This document shows positions 1 through 8,107 of a stretch of DNA of 16,888 bases, piece after piece. The first letter of the stretch is position 1; the number at the start of each line of letters is the position of its first letter. The stretch is from Legionellaceae bacterium (GTDB lineage: Bacteria; Pseudomonadota; Gammaproteobacteria; Legionellales; Legionellaceae): NCBI GenBank assembly GCA_023266075.1, contig JAHFRX010000012.1, positions 1 to 16,888 on the forward strand, in the 5' to 3' direction. The notes beneath the pieces were generated by a model, which was not told the DNA's origin, did not search any database, and saw nothing but the letters and a program-made list of their open reading frames with translations. Made by a program: the position numbers and the translations under genes.

Positions 1-1
1 T

Positions 2-2800
2 TACAAAAAAAATGAAGTCACTACGGCTTTTATTGAAGCCTCATCTGAACTGCGTATTCGACATGAATCACATTATGGCGCACGTTATGTCAATACACAG
101 ACATCCGCACAAGATCTCGATGCTTTACCAAACGAGGCCGATTTTTCAGTGCTTCCCTTTATGAGTGGTACAACAGTCTCTGATTTAGATAAAATGATTT
201 GTCTTGTGAGCGAAGCGTCGTTGAGCCAACGCAGTCTGTCGATGCCCTCTAAAACATGGCGTGGATTATTCGGTTATGGATTACGACGTGCCGGTACATT
301 TGTTGGTCTATATACCGTTGCACCTGTTTTAGAATTAGCGCTCACAGGCTTTCATCTGGCCCTCGCACTCCCTGCAACAGTATTGCGCGTTCTAGCCTAC
401 CCTCTCGTTGCAACAGGCGTACTTAAACATGATAATTTTCTTGATAAATATATTGAAAACCTGAATGCAATACATCGCTTTATTTCGCCTGTTCGTGGTT
501 TTAAAAGTCTCTGGAATGCACAATACAAACGCCTTGATGATGCGGGAAATCCAGTTACAAATGCTCACCAACAAATACTGAGTGATTACAATGTGTTAAA
601 AAACGAAAGTGCTATCGTTAATGCTACAGATGCCATCACCGACCCACAAAATACACTCTCTGCAATACGCCTTGGCTTTCATTTGGGCTATCAAGCCGTT
701 GGCACAATCGGACGTAGTCTGGGTTCGCTATTAACCACCCCATTACGTGTTTTTAAACGCTCACCCAGTGATGAAGAGATCTTTAAAAAATACGATGAAA
801 ATTATCATCTTCTCAAGCCTGTCATGGAAGCATTGGTGAGTGAGGCTGAAAAATCATCCATAAAATTGGGAGGATCTCCTTCAAAATTCCCAGGCGCTAA
901 ACGTCAGATAGACTATAGCGCTGAATCACCAGCACGCGTCATTAATGAGGTCATGTACCTTTTAAACGACAAAGTGATTCATCATTTAGCGGAAAATCAC
1001 CCTGGACCCGCTACATTTTTCTTTATACTATCTGTAGCAACTTTTGGATCAAATTTTGCACCTATTGGCGCTCTTGCTTGGATGCACGGCGCACCGGGTT
1101 ATTTTAAATTGGTTCAATCAGGCCTTGCTCAAGCATTCACTGGCTACTCAGGACCCATGACGGGTAGTACAGGTATGGCTCATGGTTCAATTGCAGCACT
1201 GTTACAATTTAAACTTTTCACTGTCGGTAGTTCAGCGCTTTTAAGTTCTGCAGATAAAAACAACGATATTTTAGAACATATGGCTAAGAATCCAGAAGAG
1301 ATCATCGCAGGATTCGTTGCATTTGTTGGTGTGGGTTACGCTATGGGTTATGTGCCACATATCCCTTCTGTACCCAGCAGCTTCTCCTTCTTAGGTCATC
1401 ACATCTCAACACAAGTTAATGGCATAAATCCATTCGATGGCTACAGTATGATATTCAACTCAATCACCACCGAAGCCGCGGATGCAAGAGCAGGTCTACT
1501 GCTATTTCCAGCATTAGAATACGGATTTTTAGGATATAAAACACTGCTGTGGGTCAATTCCATGACACTGGATGGAAAATCAGCAGCTACACCACGTGAA
1601 ATAGCACTGGTGTTAGATGCATTTAAAGAAGGAAAAATCCTCTCGTTGTCAGAGACCGAGCGAGATAAAGAAATAGAGTCGATTCTTAAAAAAACGGGAA
1701 ACAAAAAATTCTCATCTCCTAGCTTTATCACAAAAATGAAAACGCACATGACTAGATTCATTAATGAGGACACGCCAACGCTTAAGCGCAAGCTTGAATC
1801 AACAACACAGGCGATTGCACAAGAAAGAGCAGAATGGGATCAACTCATTCATCATCAACCCGATGTTTCCTACGATACACTGAGCTCATATGACAAACTA
1901 CAACGCGCAATTAAAATGCTCTCGGATAAAGATGTGCCTTGCACTTTTACAAAGAAAAGCGACGCTATTCAATACTATAATCAATTAAGTCGCACTTTTG
2001 ATCAGTATAATAAAGATGTTGTAAAAGGCGTTTATCCTGGTCACAATGCCATCCCTAAAGAAGATTTTTTGCAAGCATTCCGCAATAAGCACATTGCTAC
2101 TGGTAGTAACAATTTACTCCGTTTATTAAGTTTTTATCCTGGATACCCATTACGACTCCTATGGCGTGAAGCACAATTAAGATTTAACGGAAGTCCTTAT
2201 GTTGTTGATAAAATTAATGCCAGTCGTGAAAAAGACGTCGTGTTACGTAATGATTGGGTCGCTATCGCTAAAATGTCTGCCTACAATTTTGCTAATTTAT
2301 TCAATAAAGCCATCAAAGCAACCATCGGCGCAGTACCTACTGTCATCATTGTAGGTCTTGGTGTCATGACAAATATTGGATTAAGGATAACAGGACAACC
2401 ACTTGATTTTACAAAAATGGGCGTTCGATTACAGCAATTAGGGCGTCTACTGGATAACATCGCCATCCAAAATCTTATCCCTTGGTCATCTCAACGCACA
2501 CGTTTTGCCGAAGCCGCACATGCATCCAGTCGATATGACGATTTGATTGGCGCAGGTGAGAAAGTAAGCGAACGATTAGTTGAAAATGCAGAAAAAATAA
2601 CATTTCTTCAAAAACGAAAAGACTCTGTATTATCAACAACAGAAGGCCAAGAAATATCTCATCAACATTCAAAAAAACCTACAGCAACACCAGCAATATC
2701 GCTCAACAGAGCAAGTATCACCGCCGCAAGAAAACCAGGCATAAAAACAGAACCAGAACCAACAATAAACGATACAGATACCATGAGGCGCCGCATGTAA
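2..2800 (+). CDS. Large multi-hydrophobic-segment protein of unknown function (5' partial)
   Basis: I do not recognise this protein. The frame is open from the first complete codon of the window, with no stop before 2798-2800, so the gene starts upstream; the GTG at 149 is only an internal candidate start. The visible part is about 932 residues. Numbered from the codon at 149, hydrophobic stretches lie near residues 51-92, 288-312, 346-365, 384-402, 448-470 and 720-745. A long charged, helical-looking region (about 480-650, many K/E/D/Q) separates the last two. The final 60 residues are polar and low-complexity (K, T, P, E, Q) and end in a basic MRRRM. No catalytic motif, transporter signature or lipobox is apparent. 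Large proteins with hydrophobic patches and polar tails occur among secreted effectors of intracellular Legionellales, but that role is a guess. A 41-base gap separates it from queC. Confidence 0.75.
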   Translation, partial: YKKNEVTTAFIEASSELRIRHESHYGARYVNTQTSAQDLDALPNEADFSVLPFMSGTTVSDLDKMICLVSEASLSQRSLSMPSKTWRGLFGYGLRRAGTFVGLYTVAPVLELALTGFHLALALPATVLRVLAYPLVATGVLKHDNFLDKYIENLNAIHRFISPVRGFKSLWNAQYKRLDDAGNPVTNAHQQILSDYNVLKNESAIVNATDAITDPQNTLSAIRLGFHLGYQAVGTIGRSLGSLLTTPLRVFKRSPSDEEIFKKYDENYHLLKPVMEALVSEAEKSSIKLGGSPSKFPGAKRQIDYSAESPARVINEVMYLLNDKVIHHLAENHPGPATFFFILSVATFGSNFAPIGALAWMHGAPGYFKLVQSGLAQAFTGYSGPMTGSTGMAHGSIAALLQFKLFTVGSSALLSSADKNNDILEHMAKNPEEIIAGFVAFVGVGYAMGYVPHIPSVPSSFSFLGHHISTQVNGINPFDGYSMIFNSITTEAADARAGLLLFPALEYGFLGYKTLLWVNSMTLDGKSAATPREIALVLDAFKEGKILSLSETERDKEIESILKKTGNKKFSSPSFITKMKTHMTRFINEDTPTLKRKLESTTQAIAQERAEWDQLIHHQPDVSYDTLSSYDKLQRAIKMLSDKDVPCTFTKKSDAIQYYNQLSRTFDQYNKDVVKGVYPGHNAIPKEDFLQAFRNKHIATGSNNLLRLLSFYPGYPLRLLWREAQLRFNGSPYVVDKINASREKDVVLRNDWVAIAKMSAYNFANLFNKAIKATIGAVPTVIIVGLGVMTNIGLRITGQPLDFTKMGVRLQQLGRLLDNIAIQNLIPWSSQRTRFAEAAHASSRYDDLIGAGEKVSERLVENAEKITFLQKRKDSVLSTTEGQEISHQHSKKPTATPAISLNRASITAARKPGIKTEPEPTINDTDTMRRRM

Positions 2801-2806
2801 CGACAA

Positions 2807-2835
2807 TTGCTTCAGAAAAAGAAATTTGTTAGAAT
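2807..2835 (+). promoter_or_regulatory. sigma70-like promoter for queC
   Basis: TTGCTT (2807-2812) and TAGAAT (2830-2835) are separated by 17 bases, the ideal sigma70 spacing; the -10 matches consensus at 5 of 6 positions. The -10 ends only six bases before the queC ATG at 2842, so the predicted transcription start falls on or next to the start codon. No Shine-Dalgarno motif precedes the ATG, which fits a leaderless message. Confidence 0.5.
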
Positions 2836-2841
2836 AAGCAC

Positions 2842-3510
2842 ATGAAAAGAGCAGTTATTTTATTTTCAGGCGGTCTAGATTCTACAACTTGTCTAGCACT
2901 TGCACTGTCACACGGTTATGAGTGTTTCGCCATCAGCTTTAATTACCAACAAAAGCACAGTGCCGAACTCAAATCAGCCATTAAAATTGCGACACATTAC
3001 CGTGTCCATCATGAGATTATTCAATTACCGATTGGACATTTTGGTGGCTCATCACTCACAGATGCGACACTAGATGTTCAAGATTACACGGGCTCAACAG
3101 AGATCCCGAACACGTATGTCCCAGCACGCAATACGATACTTTTATCTATTGCATTGGGTTACGCTGAAGTTATCCAAGCAGATGTCATTTTTACAGGCAC
3201 AAGTGCTATTGATTATTCACATTATCCAGACTGCCGACCTGAGTATCTTAGCGCATTTCAAGCCATGGCAAATCTTGCGATTAAACGTGGTGTTGAAGGC
3301 AATCCGATCTTAATTGAAGCACCACTTTTACATTTAACGAAAGCAGAAACGATTCAATTAGGATTGTCTTTAAACATTGATTATCGTTTATCTACGTCAT
3401 GCTACAAGGCAAACGACGAAGGACTTGCCTGTGGAACCTGTGATAGCTGTTTTTTAAGAAAAAAAGGGTTCAAAGAGGCCGGTGTTTTAGATCCTACGCA
3501 TTATGCTTAA
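2842..3510 (+). CDS. queC: 7-cyano-7-deazaguanine (preQ0) synthase QueC
   Basis: QueC converts 7-carboxy-7-deazaguanine and ammonia to preQ0 using ATP, a cytosolic step in queuosine tRNA modification. The 222-residue protein has the family's usual length. The N-terminal PP-loop ATP-binding motif SGGLDST is at residues 9-15, VPARN at 93-97 and YPDCRPEY at 128-135. The C-terminal zinc site is intact, with Cys187, Cys197, Cys200 and Cys203 in an SCY...CGTCDSC arrangement. The ATG at 2842 gives the normal N-terminus. It stands alone: no queD, queE or queF is nearby. Its TAA stop interlocks with the stop of convergent gspM (shared TTAA at 3507-3510). No preQ1 riboswitch could fit in the 41-base upstream gap. 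Confidence 0.96.
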   Translation: MKRAVILFSGGLDSTTCLALALSHGYECFAISFNYQQKHSAELKSAIKIATHYRVHHEIIQLPIGHFGGSSLTDATLDVQDYTGSTEIPNTYVPARNTILLSIALGYAEVIQADVIFTGTSAIDYSHYPDCRPEYLSAFQAMANLAIKRGVEGNPILIEAPLLHLTKAETIQLGLSLNIDYRLSTSCYKANDEGLACGTCDSCFLRKKGFKEAGVLDPTHYA

Positions 3511-3992
3511 TTAACCTCAACAAGCAGCATCACTTTCACAATACCGGCCTTATCTGTCCGCTCAGCATGCAATTGCTTAATCGAAAACTGATGGTGTTGT
3601 GAAAAGGATGACAACCAAGCTAAGAAAAAATTATACGGAACCATCTCGTAGGTCAATTGTATATCGTGTTCACCCACTTGCTGAAGTTGGTAAGTATAGC
3701 TTTTAAACCCAGTTTGTCGAAGCTCATCTGACATCACCGAGAGTAACTGATGAGTACTGATTTTTTCTGAAACCTCTTGTTTGGGATGCGCTAATGATTG
3801 GATACTTTTCATCCAAGCCAATGTGACCTTGTCTTCGTGTAGACGTTGTTGGTATTCTGTGACAGACGTCGCCAGTGGTGCGTAACATAACGCATAAAAT
3901 AAATAAAAAAAGACAACTACACCACCACCGCTTAAGATCCGCTTATCACGCTCGTTTTGCTGCTGCCATAACGCCAATAATTTTTCTCTCAC
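3507..3992 (-). CDS. gspM: Type II secretion system protein M (GspM)
   Basis: GspM is a bitopic inner-membrane protein that binds GspL and stabilises the assembly platform of the type II secretion machine. The 161-residue product has a short charged cytoplasmic N-terminus, one transmembrane helix at about residues 22-40, and a periplasmic domain of about 120 residues, which is the expected GspM layout and length. The family is poorly conserved, so the call rests largely on this topology and on position directly after gspL. The start is a GTG (3992-3990) whose last bases overlap the TGA stop of gspL (GTGA), indicating translational coupling. Its stop interlocks with that of queC, leaving no room for a separate terminator. 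Confidence 0.82.
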   Translation of the reverse strand: MREKLLALWQQQNERDKRILSGGGVVVFFYLFYALCYAPLATSVTEYQQRLHEDKVTLAWMKSIQSLAHPKQEVSEKISTHQLLSVMSDELRQTGFKSYTYQLQQVGEHDIQLTYEMVPYNFFLAWLSSFSQHHQFSIKQLHAERTDKAGIVKVMLLVEVN

Positions 3993-5158
3993 GCTTCTAA
4001 CTCCAAAACGGCAGTAATTTGAGCTTTCTCAGCAGTGCCTGCACTACGCTGTTTCACTTTGATATTCATTTTTTCCAAGTGCTTTTCAAATGTTTCCAAG
4101 ACTGCAAAATTTTTTGCAGAAAGATGAACCGAAATGATTTTATTTTGATAGAACCATTGTTCTACTTTGAGTCCATCTGTATCATCCACGGCTTTTACCA
4201 AAGGTCCTAGCACGTACCACACATCTCCTTTTTTACCCGTTGCTTCATCTTTCAAGGCTTGCTCAATTCTAAACCTTGGGCTAATCACCTCTGTCGCATG
4301 AGGGAAAAACACATGATAGACACTTGCAATTTGTCGTTGAATACCAGCATCTTCAAATTTTAATTTGTGTAATATAAGCCCATTTGTACCCAAAATACTC
4401 AGTAACCAAACACCCAACAAAGCCGCACTCGCATAATACCAACGCGCACTTGTCTCCTGATGCGTATTGTGTCTAAAGTCGCCTTGACATAGGTTCATAA
4501 AAGAACCCGAAGCCAATCGTTTTGCTACGAAACTATCAAAAGTTCCCTGCGTCGAAACGAATTGCGATGAGTGTACTTCTATCGCACTATCAGCGAACAA
4601 AAACCCATGAAAAACCTCGCTCATTTCACTCAAATATATTTGAGCCAGATCAGGGCTTAATGCACCTTTAAAAGCATCCATTGCAACTAACACACGATCT
4701 TCAGCCACAAAAACCTCTCTTGGTTTCAGCGCAAACCAATCCAAGGTCAATATATCGAAATCGATATTCAGTTCATTCAATAAACCAATACACTGAGAAA
4801 GTAGCTGATTATCTATCGCCACCACTAAATATTGTCCATGATTGTAATGCGCTTTATCAAAAGCAAAATGCACTTCTGTCAGGGGTTGCGCTATCATCTC
4901 TTCTAGCGCAAAAGGAATCGCCTCTCGCGCTTTTCGCTCTCCAAGCCAAGGTAATGTTAATGTATGTAAACTCGCTGATGAGCTTGGCAAAACGACAATA
5001 GTTCGCGCATCTTCTTGTAGTGCAACGATCTCAGTAGCACTGCGCTTTAATAAAGACGCCTCTTCCTCGCCCGCTGCGTTTAAACGTAAACACAAACAAC
5101 CATCCGCATCAAGATGCTTCGCAAATAAAAAGAACGTGCTGAGTTTTCGTGCTTTCAT
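3989..5158 (-). CDS. gspL: Type II secretion system protein L (GspL)
   Basis: GspL bridges the cytoplasmic ATPase GspE to the inner-membrane platform of type II secretion. From the chosen start the protein has 389 residues: a cytoplasmic actin-like domain (about 1-220), the family hallmark NLCQGDF (222-228, usually NLLQGxF), a single transmembrane helix (about 240-263), and a periplasmic ferredoxin-like domain. A longer frame begins at a GTG at 5194, but it has no Shine-Dalgarno motif and lies inside mltB. The ATG at 5158 overlaps the mltB TGA as ATGA and puts the expected beta-strand (STFFLFAK) close to the N-terminus, so I prefer it. The remaining gsp genes are not in the window; Legionella likewise keeps lspLM apart from its other type II genes. 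Confidence 0.9.
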   Translation of the reverse strand: MKARKLSTFFLFAKHLDADGCLCLRLNAAGEEEASLLKRSATEIVALQEDARTIVVLPSSSASLHTLTLPWLGERKAREAIPFALEEMIAQPLTEVHFAFDKAHYNHGQYLVVAIDNQLLSQCIGLLNELNIDFDILTLDWFALKPREVFVAEDRVLVAMDAFKGALSPDLAQIYLSEMSEVFHGFLFADSAIEVHSSQFVSTQGTFDSFVAKRLASGSFMNLCQGDFRHNTHQETSARWYYASAALLGVWLLSILGTNGLILHKLKFEDAGIQRQIASVYHVFFPHATEVISPRFRIEQALKDEATGKKGDVWYVLGPLVKAVDDTDGLKVEQWFYQNKIISVHLSAKNFAVLETFEKHLEKMNIKVKQRSAGTAEKAQITAVLELEA

Positions 5159-6171
5159 ACGTGTTTCACGTGTCGATGAGACAGTGTCGCCCACTGATTT
5201 TGCAATTCAGAAGACAACATATGAACAACTAGAGCATATTGCGGACTTGTATTGTAACGTGTGATCACATAAAAATTAGGATACGCCATCCAATATACAA
5301 GACCTTCTTTTGTTGAAAGCTCGATTAACCCAGCTTTATCCGGATGACGTGACGACTGCGGTTTAGGGACAACACCAGCATTCACTAAACGCCAGTAGGG
5401 ATACTCAGGTGACCTTGCATTTGTACTAAAAGATTTATACTGCCTTCCATGTAGCGCAACGGGCTGAGCAACCAGCTGATTTTTTTTCCAACCATGCTGA
5501 TGAAAATAATTTGCAACACTACCAATTGCATCATTGTCGTCTTCCATTAAATTGGCATGCCCTTTCCCAATAAAATCGACGGCATAAAAGCGATAGCTAC
5601 TGGGCATAAATTGCGGCTTACCCATCGCTCCTGCATAAGATCCCTTATACGTGATCAGTGGCACATGATGCTCTCGACACAATAAAAAGTACTCTTTAAG
5701 TTCTTTCGTAAAAAATGCGGACCGTTTGGGATAATAAAAAGCAAGTGTTGAAAGCGCATCCAGCACACGATAAGTACCTTGGTGCTTGCCATATAACGTC
5801 TCAACACCAATAATTGCAACAATCATTGACGCTGGCACGTCATATTTCTTCTCAGCTTTGAGCAAAGCCTCATGATTTTGTTGCCAAAATTGTAATCCTT
5901 CATGCAAACGCTGAGGTGTTAAAAACACGGCTTGGTAAGCATCCCATGATTTTTTTTCATAAGGTCTTTCCATCGATTCAATAATTTGAGGCTGGTATCG
6001 CGCCTCACGTAGTGCATTGACAACTTCTTGACGTGTAAAATGATGCTCTTTTACAAGCTCTTGTATAAATAAGTCCACTCCTTTCCTTTGTAAAAGAGTC
6101 GCATCCGCAAACACACCTTTCGCTAAGAGGCATAAACCTATTCCGAACCACAATCCAACGCTTCTCCACAT
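5155..6171 (-). CDS. mltB: Membrane-bound lytic murein transglycosylase B family (MltB)
   Basis: This enzyme cleaves the MurNAc-GlcNAc bond of peptidoglycan with formation of 1,6-anhydroMurNAc in the periplasm. Features of the Slt35/MltB fold are visible: IIGVETLYG with catalytic Glu124 (chosen numbering), then KGSYAGAMGKPQFMPSSYR and a DAIGSVANYFHQHGW motif. The start ATG at 6171 is preceded by AGGGA at 8 bases and gives a compact signal peptide (MWR, hydrophobic core, cleavage near VFA). A GTG at 6204 would add 11 residues without a Shine-Dalgarno motif. No lipobox is seen, so unlike E. coli MltB the product is probably soluble periplasmic. The TGA stop overlaps the gspL ATG, placing the enzyme in one operon with type II secretion genes. 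Confidence 0.92.
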   Translation of the reverse strand: MWRSVGLWFGIGLCLLAKGVFADATLLQRKGVDLFIQELVKEHHFTRQEVVNALREARYQPQIIESMERPYEKKSWDAYQAVFLTPQRLHEGLQFWQQNHEALLKAEKKYDVPASMIVAIIGVETLYGKHQGTYRVLDALSTLAFYYPKRSAFFTKELKEYFLLCREHHVPLITYKGSYAGAMGKPQFMPSSYRFYAVDFIGKGHANLMEDDNDAIGSVANYFHQHGWKKNQLVAQPVALHGRQYKSFSTNARSPEYPYWRLVNAGVVPKPQSSRHPDKAGLIELSTKEGLVYWMAYPNFYVITRYNTSPQYALVVHMLSSELQNQWATLSHRHVKHV

Positions 6172-6224
6172 CGCAACATCCCTGGGGCTTTGATAAGTCT
6201 TCACGATTATGTCATGTTGAGGTA

Positions 6225-6261
6225 ATTCTATCTACCCCACCTCATAGAAATAAGATAGAAT
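6225..6261. promoter_or_regulatory. Inverted repeat in the mltB/lepA divergent intergenic region
   Basis: ATTCTATCT (6225-6233) and AGATAGAAT (6253-6261) form a perfect 9-base inverted repeat separated by 19 bases, in the region between divergent mltB and lepA. Each arm contains TAGAAT, a good -10 hexamer, reading outward toward its gene. Good -35 partners at 16-18 bases are not evident on either side. It could be a paired divergent promoter or a binding site for a dimeric regulator. Confidence 0.35.
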
Positions 6262-6289
6262 CACCCTGGTTTAAAATAAGGTAGATGCA

Positions 6290-8095
6290 GTGATCGATTT
6301 AAAAAATATCCGAAATTTCTCAATTATCGCCCATATTGATCATGGCAAGTCGACACTTGCTGACCGATTTATTCAACACTGTGGTGGATTATCCGAACGT
6401 GAAATGGGCGCTCAAGTCTTAGACTCTATGGATATTGAGCGGGAACGCGGCATTACTATTAAAGCGCAAAGCGTTTCACTTCAATACACAACACGAAACG
6501 GTGAAACCTATTTACTCAACTTTATTGATACACCAGGACATGTTGATTTTAGTTACGAAGTCTCACGATCACTTGCTGCTTGTGAAGGTGCGCTATTGGT
6601 CGTCGATGCAGCCCAAGGTGTTGAAGCTCAAACTGTTGCCGTCTGCTACACGGCCATTGATCAATCACTTGCGGTACTGCCCGTATTAAATAAAATTGAT
6701 TTGCCTCAGGCTGAACCTGAACGCGTCATCGCTGAAATAGAAGATATCATCGGCCTTGAGGCGCGTGACGCCATTCGCGTTAGTGCAAAAAATGGGCTTG
6801 GTGTTCAAGATGTTCTTGAGGCCATTATTACGCATATCCCTCCGCCAGAAGGCGACCCAAACGCACCCGTACAGGCACTCATCATTGATTCTTGGTTTGA
6901 CAGTTATCTTGGCGTAGTTTCTTTGGTCAGGATTTTTAATGGTACCTTATGTAAAGGCGATAAAATGCGCGTCATCTCTACTGGACGCGCTTATGAGATA
7001 TCACAAATTGGTGTATTTACGCCCAAACGCACACCCACTGGGAAACTCAAGGCAGGTGAAGTCGGTTATGTGGTCGCAGGAATTAAAGATATCCAGGGTG
7101 CGCCCGTGGGTGATACGTTAACACTTGAAAAAAATCAAGCACTTGCACCACTCCCTGGTTTTAAGCGCGTTAAACCACAAGTATATGCTGGGCTTTTTCC
7201 AATACACTCGGACGATTTTGAAGAGTTTCGTGAAGCATTGGCAAAATTAAGTTTAAATGATGCATCTTTGTTTTATGAGCCCGAATCTTCTGAAGCGTTG
7301 GGTTTTGGATTTCGCTGTGGATTTCTGGGTATGCTCCATATGGAAATTATTCAAGAGCGCTTAGAGCGAGAATATAATCTAGAACTCATTTCAACCGCAC
7401 CGACGGTGATTTATCAACTCGAGACCACCAAGGGCGAGCTACTCATTATCGATAATCCATCTAAACTGCCCCCTGCTCAACAGATTGAGCGTATGTTTGA
7501 ACCGATTGTGCGTGCAAATATTCTTGTGCCGCAAGATTACCTTGGCGCTATCATGAGTCTTTGTGTGGAGCGACGTGGCACTCAAGTGAACATGACCTAC
7601 AGTGGCCGGCAAGTGTCTGTCGTTTATGATATCCCAATGAGCGAAGTTGTCTCCGATTTCTTTGATAGATTAAAATCTATCAGTCGCGGTTATGGTTCAT
7701 TGGACTATAACTTTTTAAAATTTGAAGAGGCCGATTTAGTCAAAATGGACACGCTCATTAATGGCGATCGTGTCGATGCACTCTCTGTGATTGTACATCG
7801 CAGCGCTGCTCAAGCACGCGGTAAAGCACTGGCAGAAAAAATGCATGCGCTGATTCCTCGCCAAATGTTCGATGTCGCTATTCAAGCTGCAATAGGTTCA
7901 CACATCATCGCAAGGCAAACGGTAAAAGCACTTCGTAAAAACGTGATTGCAAAATGCTATGGTGGTGATGTATCACGAAAACGTAAATTGCTTGAGAAAC
8001 AAAAAGCGGGTAAAAAACGCATGAAACAGGTGGGACATGTCGAAATTCCACAAGAAGCGTTCATGGCAGTTTTTCAAACTGAAAGAAAAAAATAG
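6290..8095 (+). CDS. lepA: Elongation factor 4 (LepA), back-translocating GTPase
   Basis: LepA is a ribosome-associated translational GTPase related to EF-G, acting on stalled or mistranslocated ribosomes and in 30S biogenesis. The 601-residue length is typical. The G-domain motifs are all present: AHIDHGKST (14-22), RERGITIK (51-58), DTPGH (80-84), NKID (134-137) and SAK (165-167). The LepA-specific C-terminal domain is recognisable from the basic RKRKLLEKQKAGKKRMK stretch followed by VEIPQEAFMAVF. The start is GTG at 6290, preceded by AAGG with 8-base spacing; it gives the standard MxxLKNIRNFSIIAHIDHG N-terminus. It heads the co-directional block with lepB, the classical lepAB arrangement. 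Confidence 0.98.
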   Translation: MIDLKNIRNFSIIAHIDHGKSTLADRFIQHCGGLSEREMGAQVLDSMDIERERGITIKAQSVSLQYTTRNGETYLLNFIDTPGHVDFSYEVSRSLAACEGALLVVDAAQGVEAQTVAVCYTAIDQSLAVLPVLNKIDLPQAEPERVIAEIEDIIGLEARDAIRVSAKNGLGVQDVLEAIITHIPPPEGDPNAPVQALIIDSWFDSYLGVVSLVRIFNGTLCKGDKMRVISTGRAYEISQIGVFTPKRTPTGKLKAGEVGYVVAGIKDIQGAPVGDTLTLEKNQALAPLPGFKRVKPQVYAGLFPIHSDDFEEFREALAKLSLNDASLFYEPESSEALGFGFRCGFLGMLHMEIIQERLEREYNLELISTAPTVIYQLETTKGELLIIDNPSKLPPAQQIERMFEPIVRANILVPQDYLGAIMSLCVERRGTQVNMTYSGRQVSVVYDIPMSEVVSDFFDRLKSISRGYGSLDYNFLKFEEADLVKMDTLINGDRVDALSVIVHRSAAQARGKALAEKMHALIPRQMFDVAIQAAIGSHIIARQTVKALRKNVIAKCYGGDVSRKRKLLEKQKAGKKRMKQVGHVEIPQEAFMAVFQTERKK

Positions 8096-8107
8096 GACAA
8101 TATTAAT

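Noticed and set aside
1441..1791. 116-codon reverse-strand open frame
   Set aside because: It lies wholly within the large forward gene, lacks a Shine-Dalgarno motif and recognisable domains, and looks like a chance frame.
4681..5001. 106-codon forward open frame opposite gspL
   Set aside because: It is antisense to a convincing gspL coding region and the translated product shows no recognisable motif.
5159..5173. ACGTGT-TTC-ACGTGT repeat just upstream of the gspL start
   Set aside because: It encodes RHVKHV at the end of MltB, so the repeat is explained by coding, and it is too short to argue for a regulatory site.
5159..5194. Upstream GTG start for gspL at 5194
   Set aside because: No Shine-Dalgarno motif; the ATG at 5158 forms the standard ATGA overlap with mltB and matches the expected N-terminus of the family.
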